Assembly: GCA_016704465.1 (NCBI GenBank)
Contig: JADJAD010000009.1
Coordinates: 372,001-436,000, forward strand
Origin: Gemmatimonadota bacterium
GTDB lineage: Bacteria; Gemmatimonadota; Gemmatimonadetes; Gemmatimonadales; Gemmatimonadaceae
Length of the DNA: 64,000 bases
Reading direction: 5' to 3'
Shown here: positions 1 to 8,791 of the stretch, in pieces
Numbering within the stretch: the stretch's first letter is position 1
Layout: each line of letters begins with the position of its first letter
Made by a program: the position numbers and the translations under genes
The notes under the pieces: generated by a model
The model's database searches: none
What the model was told of the DNA's origin: nothing
Seen by the model: only the letters and a program-made list of their open reading frames with translations

Positions 1-2854
1 GATACGCGCCGTTCTCGATCACGTCCATGTCCTTCCGGATCGGGACGAGCACGCGCGCCGCGTCCGCGGTCCGTCCGAGACGGCGCAGCGTCATGTAGAG
101 CCAGTGGCTGCTGGCCACCAGCATGTCGGGATTGTTGCCCGAGGCGGCGACGTCCTCGCGGTAGAAGGGAAGCGCCTTCTCGTTCTCGCCCGACAGGTAG
201 TAGGCGAGCGCCAGGTGGTAGCGGATGTTCCCCTGCAGTGTACTGGTCGGGATGTTGCGCGCGTTCGGCTGGCCGTCTGGCTCCACCTCGTCCGCCTTTC
301 CCTTGGTGAGCGCGTAGGCCTGCTCGAAGTCGGCGATCGCCAGGGTGAGTTGCCGGGTCGTGATGTAGCGATGCCCGCGATGCCGGTAGAAGCGCGCGTC
401 GGCGGGGTAGCGGGCGATCCCATCGGTGTAGATGGCGATGGCCTCGTTGAAGCGTCCCGGATACGCGGTGCGCCGGCCGAGCCAGATGATCGAGTCGGCG
501 TTGGTCGGCGTGTGCGCGTACGCCCGGCGCGCGTCGGCAAGCTGCGCCTCCATGCGGGCCAGCGTGGCGGTCGGGGGGATGGTCCGCGAGAGCGGATCTC
601 CCAGCAGCGAGATCGCCTCGACCACTCGCTCCTGGCGCGGCGCATCGGCGGCGCCCGTCAGGTGCCGGTCGAAGAAGGCGAGCAATCGCTCGTGGAAGTC
701 GATGAAGTCGGCGGCGGTGGTCGATGGCGTCCCGTGCCCGCCATTCATGTAGTTGACCCACGTGACATCCTTCCCCAGTCGCCGCAGCGCGAAGTACATC
801 TCGCGCGAGTTGTCGGCCGGCACGTTCGAGTCCTGCGCCCCGGTCATCAGCAGCAACGGCGTGGTGATCCGGTCGGCGAACATGATGGCGGAGTGGGCCA
901 CGTACTTTTGCGGCTGCTCCCACAACGTGGCGCCCAGCCGGTCCTGGCTCTTCTCTGCCGCGTGTATGTTGCGCACGCCGAGGCGGGGGGAGTCGGTGTA
1001 GAACGAGATCATGTCCACCTTGCCCGAGATGTTCACCGCAGCGCGAAAGCGATGCGTCTGGGTGATCAGCAGGTTGGTGGCGTAGCCGCCGTAGCTCGTG
1101 CCAAAGACACCCAGGCGTGCCGAGTCGGCGATCCCGCTGTCGATCAGGTGGTTGGCCGCTGCCGTGACCCCCTTCGCCCACGCCTCGCCGGGAAATCCCG
1201 TCTCGAAGCCGACCGACGGCTTGACCACCACGTAGCCGCGCGACGTGAGCACGTTGATGGTCGGGTCGAACGTGTCGTCGAAGAACTCTTCATAGATGTT
1301 GAAGAGCGTGGGATAGCGCGTGCCGGCACGGTAGTCGGCCGGAAGGTAGGCGACGCCGTAGCGCGTCACCCCGTCCACGTCGCGATAGCTGATGAGCCGG
1401 GTCGCGGCGAGGGTCTTGCCCGCCAGCTGCGGATTGCCATTGGTGAGCCGGCGCGGACTGCGCATGGCGCCATCGGCGCTGTATAGGTCGAGCGGACGGT
1501 TGCCGTCAGCCGCACCGTACACCAGCACGTCGGCGCGCTTGGCGAGCCTCACCCCGTTGTACAGGCGCGCGTCACGCGTCAACTCCTGCAGTGCCGATGC
1601 GGTGCGGTCGTAGCGGACGACCCCGCGCTCCCATGCCGAGCGGCTGTTGACGGTGAAGTAGAGGTATCGACCGTCCGCACTCCAGCCGACCGGGGCGTAG
1701 CGGGGGGTGCGCGCGGAGTCTGAACTGGCCACCACCTGGGTCCGCGGGCTGCCGTCGGCCGGTGCCAGCCAGAAGCCCTGGCGGTTGGAGAGCAGGAGGG
1801 CGTCGCCCCGCGGCGACCAGCGCGCCACGGCGAAGCGGTCGTCGGCTCGCGCGTCGCGGGTCGCGGCGCTCGTGTCGCGCGCGGCGGCAGAGTCGCGCCC
1901 CGCGATCTGCCGCGCTGCGGCGCCGGCCTCGACGCTCCGTACCCACACCCGACCATCACGGCTCCACGCCAGCTGGCGGCCGTCGTCGCTCCACGAAACC
2001 GTCGTCCCCTTGAGCGAGGGGAGCAGCGTCGTCGGCGAACCGCCGGCGGTCGCGCGGGCGAGCAGGCGCCGATCGGTGCCAAAGATCACGTCATAGTCGG
2101 TCTGCTTCGTGATGTCATCTTCCCAGAGCAGCTGCGAGTCGTCCTCGCTCAGGCGATAGTTCGCCACCATGGTTTCCGGGAGCAGCTCGCGGGCCGCGCC
2201 CGTGGCCGCATCGAGTGAGTAGACGGCCCGGACATTGCCCGCGCGCCGCATGCGGTCCCAGGCGAGGTAGGGATCGCGCCCGTCCTGCACGAAGACCGGC
2301 CCTTGTGTCATCCGTGCGAAGTCGGCGGCCACACGCTGTCGCCACGCATCGCGCCGCAGCGCGAGCACGATGCGCGCGCCGTCGCCGGTCCACTGCACGT
2401 CGCTGTTCTCGGCCACGTACCAGCCGGCGGGGACCGGAAGCGAGCGCGTGCGCCCCGAGGCGCGATCCCAGATCACCGGCTCGAGCCGCTCGCCGCGCAG
2501 CGCCAGCACCGCCAGGCGCGCTCCGTCGGCGGACCACGCCGGGCTGCGCCAGACGCGCGGCGCTGGATCGATGCTGCGCGCCTCGCCGGTCGCAGTGTTG
2601 AGAACCACGAGGCGCGCGGTCGCTGGACGGATGTACGACGGATCCCCGTCGCGGCGGAAGTCCGTGCCGAACCCATCGACACGCGATGATGCGAGGACGG
2701 CGAGCCATTGGCCGTCGTCGCTGAGGTCGCCGACCTGGTGCGACACGACACCGAGCAGGTCGTTGGCGGTAACGGGCGAGGCGCTGGGTGCCTGGGCACC
2801 GAGCTCCAGGACGACGCCGACCGTGAGCAGCAGGCTCCAGACGCGGGATCGCAT
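1..2854 (-). CDS. Secreted S9 (prolyl oligopeptidase) peptidase with C-terminal TPR domain, partial
   Basis: Serine peptidase of family S9, predicted to cleave peptides outside the cytoplasm. The ATG at 2854 opens a signal peptide (MRSRVWSLLLTVGVVLELG). Residues about 30-480 are WD40/beta-propeller-like repeats (for example WSADGARLAVLALRG). The alpha/beta-hydrolase domain follows, with nucleophile motif GTSYGGYA near 1090-1120, the acid in GAQDSNVP near 820 and the His in GGHGTP near 735. The frame then continues without a stop from about 650 to base 1 into helical TPR-like repeats (WLGRRTAYPGRFNEAIAIY, then IRYHLALAYYLSGENEKAL). About 951 residues are visible and the C-terminus lies outside the window. 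An ordinary S9 enzyme of this type would end near 660, so the TPR part is an addition. It is divergent from the SusC gene. The S9 family call is firm; the substrate is unknown. Confidence 0.93.
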   Translation of the reverse strand, partial: MRSRVWSLLLTVGVVLELGAQAPSASPVTANDLLGVVSHQVGDLSDDGQWLAVLASSRVDGFGTDFRRDGDPSYIRPATARLVVLNTATGEARSIDPAPRVWRSPAWSADGARLAVLALRGERLEPVIWDRASGRTRSLPVPAGWYVAENSDVQWTGDGARIVLALRRDAWRQRVAADFARMTQGPVFVQDGRDPYLAWDRMRRAGNVRAVYSLDAATGAARELLPETMVANYRLSEDDSQLLWEDDITKQTDYDVIFGTDRRLLARATAGGSPTTLLPSLKGTTVSWSDDGRQLAWSRDGRVWVRSVEAGAAARQIAGRDSAAARDTSAATRDARADDRFAVARWSPRGDALLLSNRQGFWLAPADGSPRTQVVASSDSARTPRYAPVGWSADGRYLYFTVNSRSAWERGVVRYDRTASALQELTRDARLYNGVRLAKRADVLVYGAADGNRPLDLYSADGAMRSPRRLTNGNPQLAGKTLAATRLISYRDVDGVTRYGVAYLPADYRAGTRYPTLFNIYEEFFDDTFDPTINVLTSRGYVVVKPSVGFETGFPGEAWAKGVTAAANHLIDSGIADSARLGVFGTSYGGYATNLLITQTHRFRAAVNISGKVDMISFYTDSPRLGVRNIHAAEKSQDRLGATLWEQPQKYVAHSAIMFADRITTPLLLMTGAQDSNVPADNSREMYFALRRLGKDVTWVNYMNGGHGTPSTTAADFIDFHERLLAFFDRHLTGAADAPRQERVVEAISLLGDPLSRTIPPTATLARMEAQLADARRAYAHTPTNADSIIWLGRRTAYPGRFNEAIAIYTDGIARYPADARFYRHRGHRYITTRQLTLAIADFEQAYALTKGKADEVEPDGQPNARNIPTSTLQGNIRYHLALAYYLSGENEKALPFYREDVAASGNNPDMLVASSHWLYMTLRRLGRTADAARVLVPIRKDMDVIENGAY

Positions 2855-3101
2855 AACTCGAACGGGAAAGAGGAGGGGGACTGTTCGCCCACCGGCACCA
2901 TGAGCGTGAGGTCGCACGGATGTCGCTAGGATCTCGACATCGAATCTGATGTATGTCGCGGTCGCCGCAATGTCCAACCGGTCTGACCAGTCCGGTCCAA
3001 CGCTGGGCGATGCAGCCGCGTTGGGACGCCAACGACGCTCGGCTCGGGCGGGGCAACGACGCTAAGAAAGTACAGTGGCGTTGACCCTCTGAACCGCGCT
3101 C
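2855..3101. other. Divergent intergenic region between S9 peptidase and SusC genes
   Basis: No coding sequence is convincing here. The region must hold the promoters of both divergent genes. A TTGACC at 3085-3090 could be a -35 box for the plus-strand gene, but no good -10 element is correctly spaced, so no promoter is called. If the SusC gene really starts near 3267, the untranslated stretch extends to there and includes the 11-bp repeats at 3170-3202. Confidence 0.4.
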
Positions 3102-6100
3102 TTGAGCTTAGCTCACCCGCAGCAAGCCGGCGCGAGATGCACGGTGCTCGTTGTCGATCGGTGCGACCACACCGCGTCAACACCGCGTCAACACCGCGTC
3201 AACTCCGTCGGCACGGCGACACGCACTGCGGGTGCTTTCGTTCCCCCCCAACGCTGGGAGGTTTTTCTGGGAAGGTACTTCGTTCTGGGAGCAGCATTGC
3301 TCGCGACGTTCGCCGGGCCGGCGAGCGCACGCGCGCAGACGCGAGAGGTCACGGGCAAGGTGACCGTCGCGGGAGCAGCGACACCGTTACAGGACGCGAT
3401 CGTCGGGGTCGTGGGTGCCGTCGGCGGCGCCCGCACCAATGAGCGCGGGGAGTTCCGGTTGCAGGTGCCCGGTGGCGAGATCGCCATCCAGGTCCGGGCC
3501 ATCGGGTACAAGCGGCAGACGGTGCGCCTGTCGGAATCGCAGTCCACCGCCGACTTCGCACTGGAGCGCGACGTGCTCCAGATCGAGGGGGTCACGATCA
3601 CCGGCGCGGCGACGACGGTCGACAAGAAGAACGCCGCCGTGGCCACGTCGACCGTGAACTCGGAGGAACTCGCCCGAGTCCCAGCCCCGGCGCTCGAGAG
3701 CGCGCTGCAGGGCAAGGTCGTGGGCGCGAGCATCAACATGAACAACGGCGCCCCGGGCGGTGGCGGTCAGGTGCAGATTCGCGGCGCCTCGTCGCTCATC
3801 GCCAACTCGCAGCCGCTGTTCGTCGTTGACGGCGTGATCATTTCCAACGCCGTGCGCTCCAACCGCATGGCCGTGGTCACCGGGTCGCTCAACTCGGGCG
3901 AGGAGAACGGGACCAACCGACTCGCCGACATCAACCCGAACGACATCGAGAACATCGAGGTCCTCAAGGGTGCGGCGGCCAGCGCGATCTACGGCTCGCA
4001 GGCCACCAACGGCGTCGTGGTCATCACGACCAAGCGCGGCTCTTCCGGTACGCCGCGCTTCAACGTTACCCAGCGCGTCGGCACCTTCCAGGCGCAGCGC
4101 CTGCTTGGCTCGCGCCAGTTCAAGACACTCGACCAGGTGACCGCACTCGGCCTCGGCGCCGAGGCGACTGCCGCGGCCACCGCCGCGTGCAACCCGACGT
4201 GTCCGTACTTCGACTACCAGAAGCAACTCTACGGCCAGACCGACCCGTCGTACGAGACGGTGGTCAGCCTGACGGGTGGCGTCAACAGCACGCGCTACTT
4301 CTTCTCGGGGATGCAGCGTGAGGAGTCCGGCGTCATCAACAACACCGGCGCCCGTCGCCAGTCGTTGCGCGCCAACCTCGACCAGGCCCTCGGCAGCAAG
4401 ATCACGATCAGCCTCAACGCGAACATGCTGCGCTCGTTCTCGCAGCGCGGCATCTCGAACAACGACAACGCGTTGTCGTCGCCGATCTACGCCTTTGGCT
4501 ACACCCCGGCGATCGTCGACCTGCGCCAGAAGGACGCCGGCGGGCGCTACATCCTGAACCCGTTCCCGGCCACCAAGAGCACGTCGAATCCGTTCCAGAC
4601 GATGGACATCCTGCTCAACAACGAGGACGTCTATCGCCAGATCTTCTCGACGCGCGTGAACTACGCCGCGATGTCGACGGCCAGCAACAACGTCAACTTC
4701 GCCGTGCAGGCCGGGGCCGATCGCTTCTCGAACGAGAACTACCTGTTCGCGCCCTCCGAGTTGCAGTTCCAGCGCGAGGCGACGGTGCAGGGCGGGCAGT
4801 TCCCGGGAACGATCATCCAGGGGAATGGGACCAACCTGTTCAGCAACGTCACCGCCTCGGGCACCTGGAACAACTCGACGTTCTCGTGGCTCAACGCCAC
4901 CACGTCGGGCGGCGTGCAGTACGAGAGCCGCGAGTCCAACGACTACAACATCATCGGGCGCGGCCTTGGCCCGGCGCAGAAGAACGCCGCCGGCGCCGCC
5001 TCCATCGGGGTGTCCAACGGTCGTACGCTCATCCTGAACCAGGCGTTCTTCGCGCAGGAAGACCTGCTGCTCTTCAACGAGCGCGTCTTCCTGTCGGCCG
5101 CCGTCCGTGGTGAGCGTTCGAGCGTGAACGCCGATCGTGACAAGATCTTCTACTTCCCGCGCGTCAGCGGGTCGTACCGTATGGGGAACCCCATCGCAGG
5201 GGTGACCGAGGTCAAGTTCCGCGCGGCATATGGCGAGTCGGGCAACCAGCCAAACTTCGGCGAGCGTGACCTGACCTTCGCCAGCTACGGCCTCATCGGC
5301 GGGCTGTCCGGCTACGGCATCCCGGGCACCATCGGCAATACCACGGTCACCCCCGAGCGGCTCAAGGAGATCGAGTACGGCGTCGATGCCGGCTTCCTCA
5401 ACGACCGCGTCCGACTCGAGGCCACGTACTACAACCGCAACATCGTGGACCTGCTCGTTCGCCCCACGCTCGCCCCCTCCACCGGCGTCACGACGACCAC
5501 GGTGAACGGCGGCGAGATGAAGACGACCGGCGTCGAACTGGGCGTCACCACCGTACCGCTACAGACGTCCAACTTCCAGTGGACGTCGCGCGCCACCTGG
5601 TACCAGAACAAGGCCGAGATCACCTCGTTCCCCGAGGGCGTGAAGCCGTTCCGCGACAACACCGCGGCGCGCGGCTTCGGTAACTCGTACGGTCAGCTGT
5701 TCTACACCCCGGGCCACACCGTCACCACCATTTGGGGCAACGGGCTGGTGGATGGCGTGCAGACAACGCAGACCCCGCTCGCCGACGCCAACCCGCGCTA
5801 CGTGATGTCGTTCTCCAACGACTTCAACTACAAGCGGTTCAACGTCAACATGCTGATCGACTACCGCCGCGGCGGCACGTTGTCCAACATGACGAAGAAC
5901 CTGTTCGACGAGGGCGGCAACTCGTGGGACTACGATGATGCGTCGCCCGAGGCCGGCGTCCCGCTCGGACAGTGGCGCTACGACACCTGGAACGGCGGGC
6001 GCAACACCGCCGTGTACCTCGAGGACGGTTCGTACACCAAGCTCCGCGAGATCAACGTGTCGTACGACCTGCCGCAGACGTGGTGGTCGGTGGTGCCAGG

Positions 6101-6272
6101 GGCCCGCTCGGGGCGCATGAGCCTCTCCGCGCGCAACCTGTTCATCATCTCGGGCTACAACGGCTTCGACCCCGAAGTGAACAACGGCGGTGCCTACGTC
6201 GTGCGCTTCGTCGACCTGGCCCCGTTCCCGCCCACCCGTTCGTTCTTCTTCTCGGTCGACTTCGGCTTCTAA
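3102..6272 (+). CDS. SusC/RagA-family TonB-dependent outer-membrane transporter
   Basis: Outer-membrane beta-barrel that imports oligomeric nutrients using TonB energy, paired with the SusD-like lipoprotein downstream. In order it shows a hydrophobic signal (YFVLGAALLATFAG ending in SARAQ), a carboxypeptidase-regulatory-like beta domain (TREVTGKVTVAGAATPLQD), the plug (ARVPAPALESALQGKVVGA, VQIRGASSL, PLFVVDGVI, IEVLKGAAASAIYGS, VVVITTKRG), and a long barrel ending in aromatic SFFFSVDFGF. The start is uncertain. The ATG at 3102 puts about 55 odd residues, encoded partly by an 11-bp tandem repeat, in front of the signal peptide. A GGGAGG at 3256-3261 lies 5 nt before a CTG at 3267, which fits the signal peptide far better. 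A TTG at 3297 would cut the signal short. SusD follows after a short gap, so the two form an operon. Confidence 0.93.
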   Translation: MSLAHPQQAGARCTVLVVDRCDHTASTPRQHRVNSVGTATRTAGAFVPPQRWEVFLGRYFVLGAALLATFAGPASARAQTREVTGKVTVAGAATPLQDAIVGVVGAVGGARTNERGEFRLQVPGGEIAIQVRAIGYKRQTVRLSESQSTADFALERDVLQIEGVTITGAATTVDKKNAAVATSTVNSEELARVPAPALESALQGKVVGASINMNNGAPGGGGQVQIRGASSLIANSQPLFVVDGVIISNAVRSNRMAVVTGSLNSGEENGTNRLADINPNDIENIEVLKGAAASAIYGSQATNGVVVITTKRGSSGTPRFNVTQRVGTFQAQRLLGSRQFKTLDQVTALGLGAEATAAATAACNPTCPYFDYQKQLYGQTDPSYETVVSLTGGVNSTRYFFSGMQREESGVINNTGARRQSLRANLDQALGSKITISLNANMLRSFSQRGISNNDNALSSPIYAFGYTPAIVDLRQKDAGGRYILNPFPATKSTSNPFQTMDILLNNEDVYRQIFSTRVNYAAMSTASNNVNFAVQAGADRFSNENYLFAPSELQFQREATVQGGQFPGTIIQGNGTNLFSNVTASGTWNNSTFSWLNATTSGGVQYESRESNDYNIIGRGLGPAQKNAAGAASIGVSNGRTLILNQAFFAQEDLLLFNERVFLSAAVRGERSSVNADRDKIFYFPRVSGSYRMGNPIAGVTEVKFRAAYGESGNQPNFGERDLTFASYGLIGGLSGYGIPGTIGNTTVTPERLKEIEYGVDAGFLNDRVRLEATYYNRNIVDLLVRPTLAPSTGVTTTTVNGGEMKTTGVELGVTTVPLQTSNFQWTSRATWYQNKAEITSFPEGVKPFRDNTAARGFGNSYGQLFYTPGHTVTTIWGNGLVDGVQTTQTPLADANPRYVMSFSNDFNYKRFNVNMLIDYRRGGTLSNMTKNLFDEGGNSWDYDDASPEAGVPLGQWRYDTWNGGRNTAVYLEDGSYTKLREINVSYDLPQTWWSVVPGARSGRMSLSARNLFIISGYNGFDPEVNNGGAYVVRFVDLAPFPPTRSFFFSVDFGF
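3170..3202. repeat. Three perfect 11-bp tandem repeats upstream of susC signal peptide
   Basis: The unit CACCGCGTCAA occurs at 3170-3180, 3181-3191 and 3192-3202 without mismatch. The 11-bp period is close to one helical turn. It lies just upstream of the likely true start of the SusC gene, so it may be leader or operator DNA rather than coding. Confidence 0.85.
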
Positions 6273-6329
6273 CCGATGATGCCTAGACTATTCCAGACTT
6301 CAGCGAGCACTCGCTCGATGGGAGATCGT

Positions 6330-7754
6330 ATGCGCATGAGGTCCATCGCGCTCCTCGGGGCGCTCACGTTGGGGCTGACGGCGTGCAGTTCCGAAAAGCT
6401 CAACGTGCCGAACTACAACTCGCCGTCGGTCGACGCGCTGTCCAAGGATCCCAACGGGATCCAGCTGCTCGCCACCGGCATCCTCGTTGCCGAGCGTGGG
6501 GGCCTGGCCGGCCAGACCCGCGACTTCGGCGTCTTCGGACGCGAGGTCTACAACTACTTCACGACCGACGGACGCACGGTGCAGAACTACCTCGTCGGGC
6601 TGGCCAACCCGCAGCGTCTCGATCCGGGCGGCTTCGCCAACGGCCTGTGGAGCGGGCGGTACCAGAACATGAAGAACGCCCTGACGCTCGTCGAGGCGGC
6701 CAATGCGTCGAACCTCAGCACGGCGCAGAAGTCGGCCGTCGCCGGGTGGGCCAAGACCTGGTACGCGCTCAATCTCCTCTACCTGGTCCAGAGCCGCGAC
6801 ACCCTCGGCGTGCCGGTCGACATCCCCACCACACCGAGCAGCCCCTCGCCGTTTGTCTCCCGCGACTCGGCCTACAAGCGCGCGATCGCCGAGCTCGACG
6901 AGGCCAAGGGGAACCTGCAGGCCGGTGGCACCGCGTTTCCGTTCAGCATGCACAGCGGGTTTGCCGGCTTCGACACACCGGCGAACTTCCTGAAGTTCAA
7001 CCGGGCGCTGGCCGCCAAGGCCAACGTGATTCGTGGGTCGACCGGCTGCGGCAATCCCTGCTACACGGCCGCAGTCACCAACCTGGGTGAGTCGTTCATC
7101 TCCACGTCGGCGACGATGGCGTCGCTCAACCTCGGACCGTACCACATCTACTCCACGGCGGCGGGCGACGGGACCAACGCCAACTCGTTCGTGCAGCAGA
7201 ACTACGTCTACGCCCACAAGCAGGCGGTGACGCTCGCCCAGAAGCAGCCGGACGGCGTCACGGCCGACGATCGCGTCGTGCGCAAGCTCGTGCAGCTCGC
7301 CACCCCGGTCTCGCCGCCGGGCAACCAGAACATCGCCGCCGAGTACCGGTTCGACATCTACCCGAGCCCCAGCTCGCCGGCCCCGATCATCCGCAACGAG
7401 GAGCTGCTCCTGCTCCGCGCTGAGGCCAACTGGGCGCTCGGGAACACCACTGCGGCGCTGGCTGACCTCAACATCGTGCGCACCACGTCGGGCAAGCTGG
7501 CCCCGCTGGGCACGCTCGCCACCGGCGCCACCGGCCTCGACGCCATCATGTACGAGAAGCACCTGTCGCTCCTCTTCGAGGGCACGCGCTGGGTCGACAT
7601 GCGTCGCTGGGGACGGCTTGGCCAGCTCCCGATCGACACACCGGGGATGTTCGTCGCCAAGGTGATGCCGATTCCGCAGGCAGAGTGCGACGCCCGTCGC
7701 CCGATCGGGGCGCCTGCGTCGGTCCTCCCGCGCGGGTGCGAAGGGAACCTGTAG
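6330..7754 (+). CDS. SusD/RagB-like nutrient-binding outer-membrane lipoprotein
   Basis: Surface lipoprotein that caps the SusC channel and captures the nutrient. The ATG at 6330 follows GGGAG (6320-6324) at good spacing and gives MRMRSIALLGALTLGLTAC, a signal peptide with lipobox LTAC. Upstream in-frame ATGs at 6276 and 6318 are possible but fit less well. The mature chain begins with SSEKLNVPNYNSPSV, typical of the SusD N-terminus. The helical TPR-like region carries KTWYALNLLYLVQSRDTLG. The C-terminal signature reads YEKHLSLLFEGTRWVDMRRWG, the RagB/SusD pattern. At 474 residues the length is normal. It sits about 57 nt after the SusC stop and was probably co-transcribed. The substrate cannot be told from the sequence. 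Confidence 0.92.
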   Translation: MRMRSIALLGALTLGLTACSSEKLNVPNYNSPSVDALSKDPNGIQLLATGILVAERGGLAGQTRDFGVFGREVYNYFTTDGRTVQNYLVGLANPQRLDPGGFANGLWSGRYQNMKNALTLVEAANASNLSTAQKSAVAGWAKTWYALNLLYLVQSRDTLGVPVDIPTTPSSPSPFVSRDSAYKRAIAELDEAKGNLQAGGTAFPFSMHSGFAGFDTPANFLKFNRALAAKANVIRGSTGCGNPCYTAAVTNLGESFISTSATMASLNLGPYHIYSTAAGDGTNANSFVQQNYVYAHKQAVTLAQKQPDGVTADDRVVRKLVQLATPVSPPGNQNIAAEYRFDIYPSPSSPAPIIRNEELLLLRAEANWALGNTTAALADLNIVRTTSGKLAPLGTLATGATGLDAIMYEKHLSLLFEGTRWVDMRRWGRLGQLPIDTPGMFVAKVMPIPQAECDARRPIGAPASVLPRGCEGNL

Positions 7755-7801
7755 GCGCGCCACAACGCACGAGGCGTCGGACACGCCGTCACACCGATCG
7801 A

Positions 7802-7838
7802 CGCAACGGCCGGCCCCGAGAGGGTCGGCCGTTTGCGT
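7802..7838 (+). terminator. Hairpin terminator after susCD
   Basis: An imperfect inverted repeat pairs CGCAACGGCCGGCC with GGTCGGCCGTTTGCG around a short CGAGA loop, with one bulged base and one wobble. There is no long T-run, so termination strength is uncertain. It sits 48 bases after the SusD stop. Confidence 0.5.
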
Positions 7839-7931
7839 TGAGATGCGGGCGATACGGTGTGGCGCCGGCGGCGACGTACCTTCTTGACGTCGGTGAAACG
7901 ACGGCTGGTCGCCCACGTAGAGATCAACACC

Positions 7932-8708
7932 ATGGTCAATGCCACGCTCCCCGCGACACGCCGGACGTACTGGCACGACAGCCGGTCGCCCCGCTACTCG
8001 CTGACCTTCGCACTCCCGCTGCTCGTCCTGTACGAGGCGATGGCGGCGGCGCTCGCCGGCCCGAGCAACGGCGTGCGAAACGGCGCCGACGTCCTGCTCA
8101 AGTCGGTCTTCGAGCGCACGCTCGGGGCCAACGGTCAGCCCGTGTTCGGCGCACTCCTGGTGGGGACGATGCTCTTTTTCATCGTCCGCGATCGCCGGCG
8201 CAGCGCCGCGCCGCTCAAGGGGGGGACCTTCCTCGCCATGCTGCTCGAGTCAACGGCGCTGGCGGCCGCCTTCGGCACGGTGGTCGGGCTGCTGACGGCG
8301 CAGGTGGTACAATCAGTCGGCATGGCGCCGGGCGGCGTGGGGTTGGCGATCGGTGGCGCACTGGACTCGCTCGGCTTCCCGACGGCGCTCATGGTCTCGC
8401 TCGGGGCAGGCCTCTACGAGGAACTGCTCTTTCGGGTGATCCTGGTCTCGGCGCTCCTCTGGGGCGCGAAGAAGATCTTCGGGTGGGGACCGGCGGCGTC
8501 CGGGATCTTCGCCACGATCGTCGGCGCGCTGCTCTTCTCGGCCTTCCACTATGTCGGAGCGTACGGTGACCGTCTGGAGGTCTCCAGCTTCGTCTTCCGG
8601 GCGATCGCGGGAGTCGCGTTCAGCGCGCTCTACATCGTGCGCGGCTTCGGGATCACCGCCTGGACGCACGCGCTCTATGACGTGATGCTGCTCGTGACGC
8701 GGGGCTGA
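7932..8708 (+). CDS. CPBP-family (CAAX/Rce1-like) intramembrane protease
   Basis: Polytopic membrane protein of the CPBP/Abi family, glutamate/histidine intramembrane peptidases or scaffolds. The three family motifs are all present: EELLFR (about residue 163), FSAFH (about 205) and HALYD (about 245). Several hydrophobic helices surround them (YSLTFALPLLVLYEAMAAAL, GLAIGGALDSLGFPTALM, IAGVAFSALYIV). The ATG at 7932 is preferred because the earlier in-frame ATG at 7857 would add an Arg-rich stretch (MWRRRRRTF) derived from GC-rich leader DNA. The gene stands alone on its strand before the M28 gene. No target protein can be inferred. Confidence 0.85.
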   Translation: MVNATLPATRRTYWHDSRSPRYSLTFALPLLVLYEAMAAALAGPSNGVRNGADVLLKSVFERTLGANGQPVFGALLVGTMLFFIVRDRRRSAAPLKGGTFLAMLLESTALAAAFGTVVGLLTAQVVQSVGMAPGGVGLAIGGALDSLGFPTALMVSLGAGLYEELLFRVILVSALLWGAKKIFGWGPAASGIFATIVGALLFSAFHYVGAYGDRLEVSSFVFRAIAGVAFSALYIVRGFGITAWTHALYDVMLLVTRG

Positions 8709-8791
8709 CCGGCCGCGGGAAGCGGGCCGAGCGCCCATGGCGACAGGTGTCACCATTGCGTCTGTCTCGCCTCCTCGCGAGGTTCCGCACG

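Noticed and set aside
104..1486. Long plus-strand open frame opposite the S9 peptidase
   Set aside because: Arg/Gly/Val-rich translation with no recognisable domain; it is the antisense shadow of a clearly coding minus-strand frame with catalytic motifs.
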